Source: Labrys sp. WJW (GTDB lineage Bacteria > Pseudomonadota > Alphaproteobacteria > Rhizobiales > Labraceae). Taken from it: 64,000 nt of DNA. A program made the position numbers and the translations under genes. Below are positions 16,601 to 25,116 of the stretch, piece after piece (within the stretch, counting starts at the first letter, position 1; each line of letters opens with the position of its first letter). The stretch spans positions 268,132 to 332,131 of the forward strand of contig NZ_LYXZ01000018.1 in assembly GCF_001676615.1 (NCBI RefSeq), in the 5' to 3' direction. Below the pieces are notes generated by a model. The model made no database searches, was not told where the DNA came from, and was given only the letters and a program-made list of their open reading frames with translations.

Positions 16601-18849
16601 TCAAGGTGCCGGTGAAGGTCGAGGGCCTTGCCGGCGAGAAAGCCTATGTCACCCTGGCGGCCGTCGATGTCGGCATTCTCAACCTGACGGGCTACAAGCC
16701 GCCGGAGCCGGAGACTTTCTATTACAGCCAGAAGCGCCTTTCGGCCGAACTGCACGATCTTTACGGCCAGTTGATCGACGGCATGGAAGGAGTGAAGGGG
16801 CGGATCCGCACCGGTGGTGACGGCGGGGCCAATTTCAACAGCCCGCCGCCGACGCAGGCGCCCCTGGCCCTGTTCTCCGGCATGGTCGAGGTCGGTGCCG
16901 ACGGCACGGCCGAGATCAGCTTCGACATTCCCGCCTTCAACGGTCTGGTGCGGGTGATGGCGGTGGCCTGGACGCCGACCAAGGTCGGCCATGCCTCGGC
17001 GGACGTCAAAGTGCGCGATCCGGTGGTGATCGCCGGCACTTTGCCGCGCTTCCTTGCCGTGGGTGATCAGTCGCGCTTCCGCCTCGATCTCGTCAACGCC
17101 GAGGCCGCACCGGGCGACTATACGCTCGCCGTCACTATGGAAGGGCCGATCGGCGCTCAGCCGTCAGCGCTCTACCAGACCGTGAAGATCGGGGCGGCGG
17201 GCTCGCGCACGCCGGTGAACATTCCCATCACCGCCAACGGCATCGGCACCGGCAAGCTGGTTGCCACTTTGGCGGGTCCCGGCAATGTCGCCATCGACCA
17301 GAGCTTCACGCTCGGCGTCTTGCCGGCCAATCCGCTGGTGACGCGCCGCACGATCCAGACCATCGCCGCCAATGGCGGCGGCATCACCGTCAATGCCGAC
17401 CTCGTCGCTGAAATGGTGCCCGGCACTGGCGCGGTCTCGCTTTCGGTGGGGCCGTTCAGCGCCCTCGACGTGCCCGGCCTGCTGCGCGATCTCGATCGCT
17501 ATCCCTATGGCTGTTCGGAACAGCTTGTCAGCCGGGCGCTGCCGCTGCTCTATCTCAGTGAGCTCGGCGGCAACGCCATCGATCTCGACGGCACGGTGAA
17601 GGAGCGCCTGGGCGATACGGTACAGCGCCTGCTCGCACGCCAGGATTCCAATGGTGCCTTCGGCCTGTGGAACGCCGACAGCGGTGAATTGTGGCTGTCG
17701 GCCTATGTCACCGACTTCCTGCTGCGGGCTCGCGAGAAGGGCTTCGCCGTGCCGGAACTGGCGCTCAACCAGGCCGTCGACTATCTGCGCAACCGCGTCG
17801 GCAATGCGCCTGACGTGGAAGAGGGCAAGGGCGAGGACATCGCCTATGCCCTCTACACGCTGGCCCGGGCCGGCAGGGCGCCGGCGGGTGATCTGAAATA
17901 TCTCGCCGATACCAAGATCGGCCAGTTCGGCAGTGCCATGGCGCGGGCCCAGATCGCCGCCGCCCTCGGCATGCTCGGCGACAAGCCGCGGGCCGGCGAG
18001 GCGTTCGGCTCGGCCGCCGAGGCGCTCCAGAAGGAGACCAGCGATACCAGCCTGGCCTATCGCAATTACGGTTCTCCGCTCCGCGACGCCGCGGCGGTGG
18101 TGGCGCTTGCAGGGGACAACAATGCCAGCCTGCCGGTGATCAAGACGGCGCTCAAGGTCATTACCGATGCGCGCTCCAAATCCCGCTATGCCTCGACCCA
18201 GGAGATGACCTGGATGGTACTCGCGGCCCGCAGCGTCGCGGACCAGGCCCGTTCCCTCAAGCTGATCGCCGATGGCTCGGAGCAGCAGGGCGCCTTCTAC
18301 AAGGTCTATCGCGGCGAGGCGCTCAAGGCCCCGCATTCGGTCTCGAACCCCGGTGCTTCGGCCCTGCAGGCCGTGGTTGCGGTTTCCGGCTCGCCCGTCG
18401 TGCCCGAGCCCGCTGCCAATAACGGCATGAACCTGACGCGCAGCTACTTCTCGCTCGACGGCAAGGCCGTGGATCCCGCCGAGGTGAAGCAGAACACCAG
18501 GCTGGTGGTGGTGTTGAGTGCCAGCCGCAGCGGCGACAACCAGACCGGCAACTTCCTGCTCGTCGATCGCCTGCCGGCCGGCTTCGAGATCGAGAATCCG
18601 AACCTGGTCGTCACTGGCGAGACCGGCAGCATGTCCTGGCTCAAGGATCTCACCGAGGTCACTCATTCGGAGTTCCGCGACGACCGCTTCGTCGCCGCGT
18701 TCACCGATCAGGCCGCCAAGGTAGCGTATGTCGTCCGTGCGGTGGCACCGGGCCGCTACATCCTGCCCGGTACCACGGTGGAGGACATGTATCAGCCCGA
18801 GCGTAACGCCACGCTTGCCACCGGCACGCTCAGCGTCACCGAGAAGTAG
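13624..18849 (+). CDS. Bacterial alpha-2-macroglobulin (YfhM-like) with thioester motif
   Basis: This 1741-aa protein is a periplasmic protease-trapping macroglobulin. A signal peptide (hydrophobic stretch FVLMLALLGWVAAG, then VQA) begins the chain. A series of macroglobulin beta domains follows, then the MG2 and bait-region part, and the thioester site GCSEQ with Cys1297 and Gln1300, which would form the reactive internal thioester. An alpha-helical thioester domain and receptor-like C terminus complete it. ATG at 13624 is chosen because it directly precedes the signal peptide; longer frames start in non-coding leader. It lacks an obvious lipobox, unlike Escherichia coli YfhM, so it may be soluble. 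It is 11 bp upstream of pbpC, the usual partner that repairs peptidoglycan while the macroglobulin traps invading proteases. Confidence 0.93.
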   Translation: MVRQAARQGVFVRFFSAFVLMLALLGWVAAGPVQAAPLFQADSYSYAADSYKDSIAKLTKTMKKSAPQLQEELKAAISSDNARNTAVVVEQFIALSPNDGAMWKRLADLLLVAEPFNSQDGYELPYKALGASIRAYQLAKTPQEQADALNDVAQALVKREDWRPALNAYRASLDLVDNAEIREAYEEVRKDHGFRITDYTVESDAPQPRLCFQFSDPLSNAVADYAPYFTQEPGPVSAVTVDGTKLCVEGLKHGGRYKVTVRQGLPSAVDESLLKNADYEIYVRDRLPSVQFVGKSYVLPRTGQNGIPLVSVNSTQAKLALYRVGDRSLISAVIDSNFLDQIYGSQASEIARTKGKKVWEGTMDLTSTPNQDVTTAFPVDEALGKIEPGLYVMTAQPGEVKEDEDNQLATQWFVVSDLGLSTLKGKDGLHVFLRSIASAEPLANVTVRLLARNNEILGSVKTGSDGAAFFDAGLTKGNEGQEPALVVASDDKSDYAFIDLTQQAFDLTDRGVTGRDPPGPADAFVYVERGVYRRGETVHAAILLRDGNANALADVPVTMVVQRPDGVEYSRTVLKDQGAGGRTADIAIIPSAASGTWRVVAYTDPKAAPVGETTFLVEDYVPDRIEFDLATSGTRIDRTSGANLKVDGRYLFGAPAAGLDIEGDVSVSTDSQPFSQWKNYAFGLSDESVDTVQNTVDDLAQTDDKGHAEFTVPLPQLPTTTRPLKASFVIRMKEGGGRGVVRSASLPIASTGPMLALKPGFAEGTVPEGQQALFDAIAVDPQGNQVAAKGATWTLKRLTTTYQWYKSNNRWNYEAVTTARKVGGGTVDLLADKPAQIFAQVQWGQYRLEISADGLASSSSSFYAGYYTSEKADTPDMLPVALDQTSVKTGDTLQVKIDARFAGKASVQVVGEKLLSSTLVDVPEKGTTVPVTVGKDWGTGAYVVVTHFRPMDVAAKRMPTRAIGLAWFGIDRNERTLKVTLTPTELMKPRQPLKVPVKVEGLAGEKAYVTLAAVDVGILNLTGYKPPEPETFYYSQKRLSAELHDLYGQLIDGMEGVKGRIRTGGDGGANFNSPPPTQAPLALFSGMVEVGADGTAEISFDIPAFNGLVRVMAVAWTPTKVGHASADVKVRDPVVIAGTLPRFLAVGDQSRFRLDLVNAEAAPGDYTLAVTMEGPIGAQPSALYQTVKIGAAGSRTPVNIPITANGIGTGKLVATLAGPGNVAIDQSFTLGVLPANPLVTRRTIQTIAANGGGITVNADLVAEMVPGTGAVSLSVGPFSALDVPGLLRDLDRYPYGCSEQLVSRALPLLYLSELGGNAIDLDGTVKERLGDTVQRLLARQDSNGAFGLWNADSGELWLSAYVTDFLLRAREKGFAVPELALNQAVDYLRNRVGNAPDVEEGKGEDIAYALYTLARAGRAPAGDLKYLADTKIGQFGSAMARAQIAAALGMLGDKPRAGEAFGSAAEALQKETSDTSLAYRNYGSPLRDAAAVVALAGDNNASLPVIKTALKVITDARSKSRYASTQEMTWMVLAARSVADQARSLKLIADGSEQQGAFYKVYRGEALKAPHSVSNPGASALQAVVAVSGSPVVPEPAANNGMNLTRSYFSLDGKAVDPAEVKQNTRLVVVLSASRSGDNQTGNFLLVDRLPAGFEIENPNLVVTGETGSMSWLKDLTEVTHSEFRDDRFVAAFTDQAAKVAYVVRAVAPGRYILPGTTVEDMYQPERNATLATGTLSVTEK

Positions 18850-18860
18850 AGCGGACCGAG

Positions 18861-20981
18861 ATGACCGCCCGGCGCGTCCATATCCTCTGCGCGCTTCTGT
18901 TCACGGCCATTGTAGCCGTGAACGCCGGTGGCTTTGCGCTGTCGGAGGTGCTCCGGCGCCTCGGCCCGGTGCCGCTGGGCGAGAGCGTGACCTATTCCCC
19001 GCTGGTGGTGGATCGCGACGGCCGGCTGCTGCGCCCCTTCACCACGGCGGACGGCTATTGGCGCCTGCCGGCCAAGCCGGAGGAGGTCGACCGGCGCTTC
19101 CTGTCGATGCTGGTCGCTTATGAAGACAAGCGCTTCTATTCCCATCACGGCATCGATCCGGTGGCCATGGCCCGCGCCGCCTGGCAGATGGTGAGCCGGG
19201 GGCGCATCGTCTCCGGTGGCTCGACCTTGACCATGCAGGTCGCCCGCCTGCTCGAGCCGCGTCCCGATCGCACTTTTGCCGACAAGGCGGCGGAGATGAT
19301 CCGGGCCGTCCAGATCGAGAACCGGCTGAGTAAGGAGCAGATCCTCGGCCTCTATCTGGCTTTGGCGCCCTATGGCGGCAATCTGGAAGGAACACGGGCG
19401 GCCTCGCTCGCCTATTTCGGCAAGGAGCCCAAGCGCCTTTCGACAGCGGAGGCGGCCATGCTGGTGGCCTTGCCGCAGGCCCCTGAATCGCGCCGCCCGG
19501 ACCGGGCTCCGGCCGCGGCCAAGGCAGCCCGCAACCGGGTCTTGCGGCTTCTCGCCGGCAAGGGCGCGCTCCATCCCGACCAGGCAGAGGCCGCCACGCT
19601 GGAAGCGGCACCGCAGGGGCGCAAGCCCTTTCCGATTCTGGCGGCCCATGTCGCCGAACGGCTGGTGCGCCAGGACCTGCTGCTTCAGGCCCAGGCCGGC
19701 AAAAGCGAGCCCAATCCGGTGGTGATCACCACGATTGCACGCTTCCTGCAGGAGCAGCTCGAGAACCTGGCGCGCGAGCGGGCGACCGCCTTGGGCGGCG
19801 GCGTCTCGGTTGCCATCGTTGCCGTCGACAATGCCAGCGGCGAGGTGAGGGCGCATGTCGGCGGCGTCGGCTATTTCGACAAGGCGAGGGCAGGCCAGAT
19901 GGATCTTGCCGAATCCTTGCGTTCGCCCGGGTCCACCCTGAAGCCGTTCATCTATGGTCTTGCCTTCGAGGATGGCCTCGCCCATCCCGAGACGCTGGTG
20001 GATGATCGTCCCGCGCGCTTCGGCGTATACAAGCCCGAGAATTTCGACGATGCCTTCCAGGGCACCGTCACCATGCGCCGTGCCTTGCAGCAGTCGCTCA
20101 ACGTGCCGGCGGTGATGCTGCTCAATTCCATCGGTCCGAACCGGCTGATCGCCCGCATGAAGAACGCCGGTGCCGAGCCATCTCTTCCGCCCGATGCGGT
20201 GCCGGGACTTGCCGTCGGCCTCGGCGGAGCTGGCGTCAAGCTCACCGACCTCGCCACGCTCTATTTGGCGCTGGCTCGGGACGGGGAGGCACTGCCACTG
20301 ATCTGGCGGCCGCAGGACCGCGCGCTCGGCGCGCAGCCCCATCGCCTGTTCGAGAAGGCCGCGGCCTGGCAGGTCGGCAATGTCCTGATCGGCGCGCCGC
20401 CGCCGGAGAACGCAGTTGGCGGCAAGATCGCCTACAAGACCGGTACGTCCTATGGCTATCGCGATGCCTGGGCGGTCGGGTTCGATGGTGCCAACACGGT
20501 CGCCGTCTGGGTCGGGCGGCCCGATGGCGCCCCCGTCTCGGATCTGGTCGGGCGCAAGGCCGCCGCTCCCATCCTGTTCGATGCCTTCCAGCGCATTGGT
20601 GAGAAGCGGGTGCCGCTCAAGCCCCCGCCGTCGGGCGTGGTGTTTGCCAAGACCTCGGAATTGCCGCCGGCCTTGCAGCGCTTCCGTCCCGGCGCCTTGC
20701 CCGAAATCGCCGCCGCCGGTTCGGGCGATGCCCCGCTGGTGATTTCCTTCCCGCCTGATGGCGCCCGGGTCGAGGTTGCCGGGGGAGAGCCGGATGCCGC
20801 CTTGGCTCTCAAGGCGATGGGGGGCGCACCGCCCTTCACCTGGCTTGCCGATGGCCTGCCGATCGTGATTGGCGAAGAACGCCGGGAGGCCGTTTGGGAC
20901 AAGCCGGGCAAAGGCTTCGCCCGCCTTTCGGTGATCGATGCCAGGGGACATACCGCGAGCGTCCAGATCAGGCTGGATTGA
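18861..20981 (+). CDS. pbpC: Penicillin-binding protein 1C
   Basis: This 706-aa bifunctional peptidoglycan synthase has an N-terminal membrane anchor (residues about 5-25), a GT51 glycosyltransferase domain with the catalytic EDKRFYSHHGID segment and GGSTLTMQ, and a transpeptidase domain with STLK, SLN and KTGTS motifs in order. The last 90 residues form the BiPBP_C domain (ISFPPDGARV onward) that marks PBP1C. The start lies 11 bp after the macroglobulin stop, so the two are cotranscribed. Length is slightly below the E. coli protein but all catalytic motifs are present. Confidence 0.95.
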   Translation: MTARRVHILCALLFTAIVAVNAGGFALSEVLRRLGPVPLGESVTYSPLVVDRDGRLLRPFTTADGYWRLPAKPEEVDRRFLSMLVAYEDKRFYSHHGIDPVAMARAAWQMVSRGRIVSGGSTLTMQVARLLEPRPDRTFADKAAEMIRAVQIENRLSKEQILGLYLALAPYGGNLEGTRAASLAYFGKEPKRLSTAEAAMLVALPQAPESRRPDRAPAAAKAARNRVLRLLAGKGALHPDQAEAATLEAAPQGRKPFPILAAHVAERLVRQDLLLQAQAGKSEPNPVVITTIARFLQEQLENLARERATALGGGVSVAIVAVDNASGEVRAHVGGVGYFDKARAGQMDLAESLRSPGSTLKPFIYGLAFEDGLAHPETLVDDRPARFGVYKPENFDDAFQGTVTMRRALQQSLNVPAVMLLNSIGPNRLIARMKNAGAEPSLPPDAVPGLAVGLGGAGVKLTDLATLYLALARDGEALPLIWRPQDRALGAQPHRLFEKAAAWQVGNVLIGAPPPENAVGGKIAYKTGTSYGYRDAWAVGFDGANTVAVWVGRPDGAPVSDLVGRKAAAPILFDAFQRIGEKRVPLKPPPSGVVFAKTSELPPALQRFRPGALPEIAAAGSGDAPLVISFPPDGARVEVAGGEPDAALALKAMGGAPPFTWLADGLPIVIGEERREAVWDKPGKGFARLSVIDARGHTASVQIRLD

Positions 20982-21124
20982 CGGTAGGTTCGTTCGGCGT
21001 CTCGATGACCCAGTACGAGTTTTTCCGGCCGAAACCATAATATTCCTGTCAAGAAGTGGGCCTAGCCTCAGATGCCGGGCATTCCTTTCATTGGCTGAAA
21101 TCCATTTTTCCGGGAGAACGCATC

Positions 21125-22282
21125 GTGCAGGCAGGGCGTTACGTGATCAAGCAAGGCGATACCTTGTGGGGAATCGCCGGCCGCTACTACGGCAATCCGG
21201 TGCGCTGGCCGGAAATCTATGCCTACAACAATGAGCCGGCGATCGTGGCCAAGACCGGACACGGCATCGTCAATCCCGACCTCATCAAAGCCGGAGCGGT
21301 GATCTACCTGCCGAAGCAGCATCGTCGCGTGGTTCTGCGCGGTACGTCGACAGGCCCGGCTCCGACGGCGAAGCCACAACCCGCCAATCCGCCCGCCCCC
21401 AGCTCACCCACGCCCGCCCCTATCCCGACAAGGGGCGGCACGACCCCGTCCCATTCCCATACGCGCACTCAGCCCGATGCTGGCAGCAACCCGGCGGCCA
21501 GGACGCTCGCGAACAATTTCGGTTTCGGCTATCAGCTCGACGACCTGCCGATCATCGAGATCAAGGGCAATGGCTTCTCGGCCAAGGTCAAGCTGAAGGG
21601 GGCGATCTTCCTGCAGCCGACCGACAAGGTGCCGCTTCTCGTCTACAGCAATAAGGGGCTCGAGTCGCAGGCACGCCAGCAGACCTCGACCGTGCTCGGC
21701 GAGCTGGTATCCGGCGGCAAGTTGAGTTGGGACCGCAAGTCCAACAGCGTCACCTATGAATGCCAGCTCACCTTGCGCGCGAATGCGCATTCGCCGGGTG
21801 CCCAGTTCTCTGCCGGCATATCGAGCGCAGGCGAGCCGGTGCTCAAGGCCACCTTGACCTACCCGCGCATGACCGGGCGAATCCGCGACTATGTCTATGT
21901 CGCCAGCGAGTTCAAGGTCGAGATCGAACTGAAGCCGGACCAGCATTTGCGTCCACCGCTGCCCGAGCCGGTCCTGGTACCGAGCTATCGTCCCGTTCCC
22001 GATGCAACGCGGGTGTGGCGTCCCCAGCCTGTGCATACCGATCGCAAGCCCCCGGCATCCCCGGAACCCTCGTCGGGTATTCATTGGGGTAAGGCGACGG
22101 TGGCCATCGTCGGGGCCGTGGTCATCGTCGGGCTGACCCTGCTCGAGGACGCGGCCACCGCTGGCGGCGGTGTGGCCGATGACCCGGCGAGCTTCGCCGC
22201 CGCGGGCGCCTTGCTGCGCTGGGGCTTGCGCCGGGCGGCCGTACAGGCGGCGCCGAGGCTTGCGCCGGCGCTGGCCTATTAA
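21125..22282 (+). CDS. LysM-domain envelope protein
   Basis: This 385-aa protein opens with a LysM-like module (YVIKQGDTLWGIAGRYYGNP, then WPEIYAYNN), followed by a Pro/Ala/Thr-rich linker of about 60 residues, a beta-rich domain with no recognised family, and a C-terminal hydrophobic segment (VAIVGAVVIVGLTLL). The GTG at 21125 follows a CGGGAGAAC ribosome site, so it is preferred to the GTG at 21056. There is no N-terminal signal peptide with this start, which is odd for a peptidoglycan-binding protein. Its place after pbpC suggests cell-wall work, but such LysM modules are also found in phage-tail-type proteins. Confidence 0.72.
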   Translation: MQAGRYVIKQGDTLWGIAGRYYGNPVRWPEIYAYNNEPAIVAKTGHGIVNPDLIKAGAVIYLPKQHRRVVLRGTSTGPAPTAKPQPANPPAPSSPTPAPIPTRGGTTPSHSHTRTQPDAGSNPAARTLANNFGFGYQLDDLPIIEIKGNGFSAKVKLKGAIFLQPTDKVPLLVYSNKGLESQARQQTSTVLGELVSGGKLSWDRKSNSVTYECQLTLRANAHSPGAQFSAGISSAGEPVLKATLTYPRMTGRIRDYVYVASEFKVEIELKPDQHLRPPLPEPVLVPSYRPVPDATRVWRPQPVHTDRKPPASPEPSSGIHWGKATVAIVGAVVIVGLTLLEDAATAGGGVADDPASFAAAGALLRWGLRRAAVQAAPRLAPALAY

Positions 22283-22638
22283 AGCAAAGCACGTTCACGG
22301 CTGGGCATCCCCTTATCGAGATTCCCGCTTTTTGAGCACGAAATCTGTTCTTCGATGCGGTTTCAGAGTTTTGCAGGCGGGTCAGCAGTGCTGACCGGCC
22401 TTTTCTTGTCGCCGATGCGTCAATCGAGATTGCGTGTTAGACAGGTCCAACGGGGCAAGAGCGACGCTGCGCACCGGTTTGCGGAAGTGCAGTCGCGCCC
22501 TTGCGATCGCGTTCATGCGAGCGCGGCGGGCTTGAGCGAGGATGCCTTGCCCGTTCTTTTCGCCGTGGCGCGCCTTTGCAATCGACGGCCGCTCCGCGAT
22601 ATCGCGCTGTGTCCTGGCCTGAAAATACCGGTGTATGC
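22283..22638. other. Intergenic stretch with no supported gene
   Basis: The gap carries a short GCAAAGCACGTTCA word at its start similar to GCAAAGCGCGTTCA near 7160, and otherwise no feature that could be assigned. It should contain the promoter of the GntR-type regulator gene. Confidence 0.5.
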
Positions 22639-23454
22639 ATGCCTTCATCTTTCTCGTCCGACCAGACCGCCGATCTTGCCGAACCGACGGAGAGCCCGGA
22701 AGTGGTGCGCCTGATCGAATATCTGCAGCGCAAGGGACGCTTGGAAGACGAAAGCCCTACGGCCCTGTATCGGCGTCTCCAGGAAGCTCTGCGCAGTGCC
22801 ATTTCGGAAGGCATCGTTCCGGCGGGCGCCATGATCCCGGGTGAACGTGAGCTGGCCCTCCGCCTTGATCTGTCGCGCGTGACCGTGCGCAATGCCATCA
22901 AGGGACTGGTCGAGGAACGGCTGCTGGTGCAGCGCCACGGGGCGCGAACCAGTGTGGCGCTGCGCCTGGAAAAGCCGATGACGGTGTTCACCAGCTTCTC
23001 CGAGGACATGGAGGCGCGCGGCCGCGTGCCCGGCACGACCTGGCTGCGTCGCGAGGTCGGCGTGGCCGACACGGCCGAAGCCATGGCCCTGGGGCTCTCG
23101 CCGGGGGCACGGGTGTGCCGCCTGCACCGGCTCCGGCTGGCGGATCGCGTCCCGATAGCGATCGAATATTCGGTCCTGCCGGCAGAGTTCCTGCCGAATC
23201 CGGACCTGATCGAAGGTTCGCTCTATGTGACGCTCGAGCGGCGCGGCTGCCAGCCGGTGCGCGCGCTCCAGCGGGTCAGGGCCGATGTGGCGACCGCCCA
23301 TGAGGGGCGCCTGCTCGAGATCGAGACGGGAGCGCCCATTCTCGAAATGGAGCGCCGCTGCTCGCTTGAAAACGGGCGGGTGGTCGAACTGACCCGCAGC
23401 CGCTATCGCGGCGATGCCTATGATTTCATGGTTGAACTGGCCCGTCGTGGCTGA
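22639..23454 (+). CDS. GntR-family (HutC-type) transcriptional regulator
   Basis: This 271-aa regulator has an N-terminal winged helix-turn-helix at residues about 40-105 (ALYRRLQEALRSAI...GERELALRLDLSRVTVRNAI) and a UTRA effector domain with the RLRLADRVPIAIE strand. Start ATG at 22639 is chosen because upstream codons look non-coding. It precedes nanE, the kinase and importer genes on the same strand, and likely represses them until an amino-sugar phosphate binds, as in NagR-type regulators. Confidence 0.92.
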   Translation: MPSSFSSDQTADLAEPTESPEVVRLIEYLQRKGRLEDESPTALYRRLQEALRSAISEGIVPAGAMIPGERELALRLDLSRVTVRNAIKGLVEERLLVQRHGARTSVALRLEKPMTVFTSFSEDMEARGRVPGTTWLRREVGVADTAEAMALGLSPGARVCRLHRLRLADRVPIAIEYSVLPAEFLPNPDLIEGSLYVTLERRGCQPVRALQRVRADVATAHEGRLLEIETGAPILEMERRCSLENGRVVELTRSRYRGDAYDFMVELARRG

Positions 23455-23470
23455 AGCATGAATGATTTCG

Positions 23471-23491
23471 CAACTGGTATTAAACAGGTTG
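23471..23491. promoter_or_regulatory. Candidate operator for the GntR-type regulator
   Basis: CAACTGGTATTAAACAGGTTG is an imperfect 21-bp palindrome with CAAC/GTTG ends in the 90-bp gap between regulator and nanE. GntR/HutC proteins bind GGT-N-ACC type sites, so this is a reasonable but untested site. Confidence 0.4.
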
Positions 23492-23544
23492 CATTCTGGT
23501 TCTATTGATGTCAGGCTTCCTCATCAGCAAGCGAGGAGCATTGG

Positions 23545-24228
23545 GTGGTATCCGCAGTTGAACGAGCGCTCGGTGGATTGATCGTGTCCTGCCAGCCGGT
23601 GATCGGCGGCGCCATGGACCGGACCGAGATCGTCGTCGGCTTCGCCCTGGCTGCCGTGGCGGGCGGCGCCGCGGCCTTGCGCATCGAGGGCCTGGCCAAT
23701 GTCCGGGCCGTGCGGGCGGCAACCTCGCTGCCGGTCATCGGCCTGGTCAAGCGGGCCGAGGCAGACACGCCGGTGTTCATCACGCCTCTGCTGAAGGACG
23801 TCACGGACCTGGCGGAAGCCGGTGCCGACATCATCGCATTCGATGCCACGCAGCGCTCGCGCCCCGTCCCCGTGCCGGCGATGATCGCCGCCATCCATGC
23901 CGCCGGACGCCAATCCATGGCCGATTGCGCCGGCTTGGCGGATGCCGCCGCGGCCGTGGAGGCAGGGGCATCCGTGATCGGCACCACCCTGTCCGGCTAT
24001 GTCGGCGGGCCGGTGCCGGAGGAGCCGGATATCGATCTCGTGCGGCAGGTCGTGGCTCTCGGCAGGCCGGTTTTCGCCGAGGGGCGCTATCGCACGCTGG
24101 CACAGGTGCAGGCTGCACGTCAGGCTGGTGCCGATGCCGTCGTGGTCGGTTCCGCGATCACCCGCCCCGAGCACATCACCAGTTGGTTCGTCGAGGCGGT
24201 AAAGTCGCCGTCCGCCCCATCCCCCTAG
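23545..24228 (+). CDS. nanE: N-acetylmannosamine-6-phosphate 2-epimerase
   Basis: This 227-aa TIM-barrel enzyme converts N-acetylmannosamine-6-phosphate to N-acetylglucosamine-6-phosphate. Recognisable blocks are LIVSCQPVIGGAMDRTE near the start, ALRIEGLANVRAVR, PVIGLVKR, IIAFDATQRSRP, GTTLSGY and PVFAEGRYRT. The GTG start at 23545 follows a GCGAGGAGC ribosome site. The kinase gene begins 8 bp downstream. It implies that a ManNAc- or sialic-acid-derived sugar is consumed, although no NanA lyase is present here. Confidence 0.93.
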   Translation: MVSAVERALGGLIVSCQPVIGGAMDRTEIVVGFALAAVAGGAAALRIEGLANVRAVRAATSLPVIGLVKRAEADTPVFITPLLKDVTDLAEAGADIIAFDATQRSRPVPVPAMIAAIHAAGRQSMADCAGLADAAAAVEAGASVIGTTLSGYVGGPVPEEPDIDLVRQVVALGRPVFAEGRYRTLAQVQAARQAGADAVVVGSAITRPEHITSWFVEAVKSPSAPSP

Positions 24229-24236
24229 GAACGCCC

Positions 24237-25091
24237 ATGCAGCGACGGCCCGTCCTTGCGATCGATATCGGGGGTACCAAGACCCTCTCGGCCCTGGTCG
24301 ACGGCGATAGCGTGCTGGCGCAGTGCCGTGTCGAAACCGCGCGCGAACATGGCCCGCAGGCCTGGCTCGATGCCGTCGTCGCAAGCACAACCGAGTGGCG
24401 CGGGCGCTTTGCCGCGGCCGGTATCGCTGTCACCGGCCGGATTGCAGGTGGTTGCTGGTCGGCGCTGAACCCGGCCATCCTGCCGGTGCCGGATGGCTAT
24501 CCTCTCGTGGCGGCTCTTACGGAGCGCCTCGGTGTGCCCGTCACAGCGGTCAACGATGCCCAGGCCGCCGCCTGGGGCGAATATCGCTTCGGTGCCGGAC
24601 AGGGCGCCGACATGGTGTTCATGACGGTATCGACCGGCGTCGGCGGCGGCCTGGTCCTGGGCGGGCGCCTGCTGACCGGCCGCAACGGCTTGGCCGGGCA
24701 TGTCGGCCAGATCCTGACCGATCTCATGGCAGGCGAGCAGCGGTTGGAGGATGTCGCGGCCGGTTCCGCCCTGGCGCGATTGGCGGCTGGCAGTGGGCAA
24801 TGGCCCGACCCGCCGGCTCTGCTGGCAGCGGCCCGGGTTGGCAATGCGGCGGCAGAAGCCCTCGTTGACGGGGCAGCGCTCCCGCTGGTCCGCGCCGCCC
24901 GCTCCTTGCAGATGCTGGTCGATCCGGATTGCTTCGTCATCGGTGGCGGCCTCGGCCTGGCCGAAGGCTTCCTCGAGCGGCTGCGCAGTCACGCAGCGGC
25001 GCTTCCTACCCCATACCGTCCCGAATTCCGTGCTGCCGCGCTCGGCGCAGAAGCGGGACTGATCGGCGTGGCCGATCTCGTCGACCCATAA
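24237..25091 (+). CDS. ROK-family sugar kinase, probable N-acetylmannosamine kinase
   Basis: This 284-aa kinase has the ROK phosphate-binding motif AIDIGGTKT near the N terminus, the catalytic NDAQAAAWGE segment, and VSTGVGGGLVLGGRL. The usual zinc-binding block after GH (CxCGxxGCxE) is missing: GHVGQ is followed directly by a short helix without any cysteine cluster. By position after nanE it should phosphorylate ManNAc, but the change near the sugar-binding loop leaves specificity open. ATG at 24237 is chosen as it opens the ROK motif. Confidence 0.85.
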   Translation: MQRRPVLAIDIGGTKTLSALVDGDSVLAQCRVETAREHGPQAWLDAVVASTTEWRGRFAAAGIAVTGRIAGGCWSALNPAILPVPDGYPLVAALTERLGVPVTAVNDAQAAAWGEYRFGAGQGADMVFMTVSTGVGGGLVLGGRLLTGRNGLAGHVGQILTDLMAGEQRLEDVAAGSALARLAAGSGQWPDPPALLAAARVGNAAAEALVDGAALPLVRAARSLQMLVDPDCFVIGGGLGLAEGFLERLRSHAAALPTPYRPEFRAAALGAEAGLIGVADLVDP

Positions 25092-25116
25092 TCAGAAAGC
25101 GCATCGGAGGTGGATC

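Noticed and set aside
13555..16992. A 1145-codon antisense frame opposite the macroglobulin gene
   Set aside because: It mirrors the real gene and is rich in Gly, Arg and Ala with no domain. The sense strand has signal peptide and thioester motif.
18792..21038. A long antisense frame opposite pbpC
   Set aside because: Translation shows no domain, and pbpC has all its motifs.
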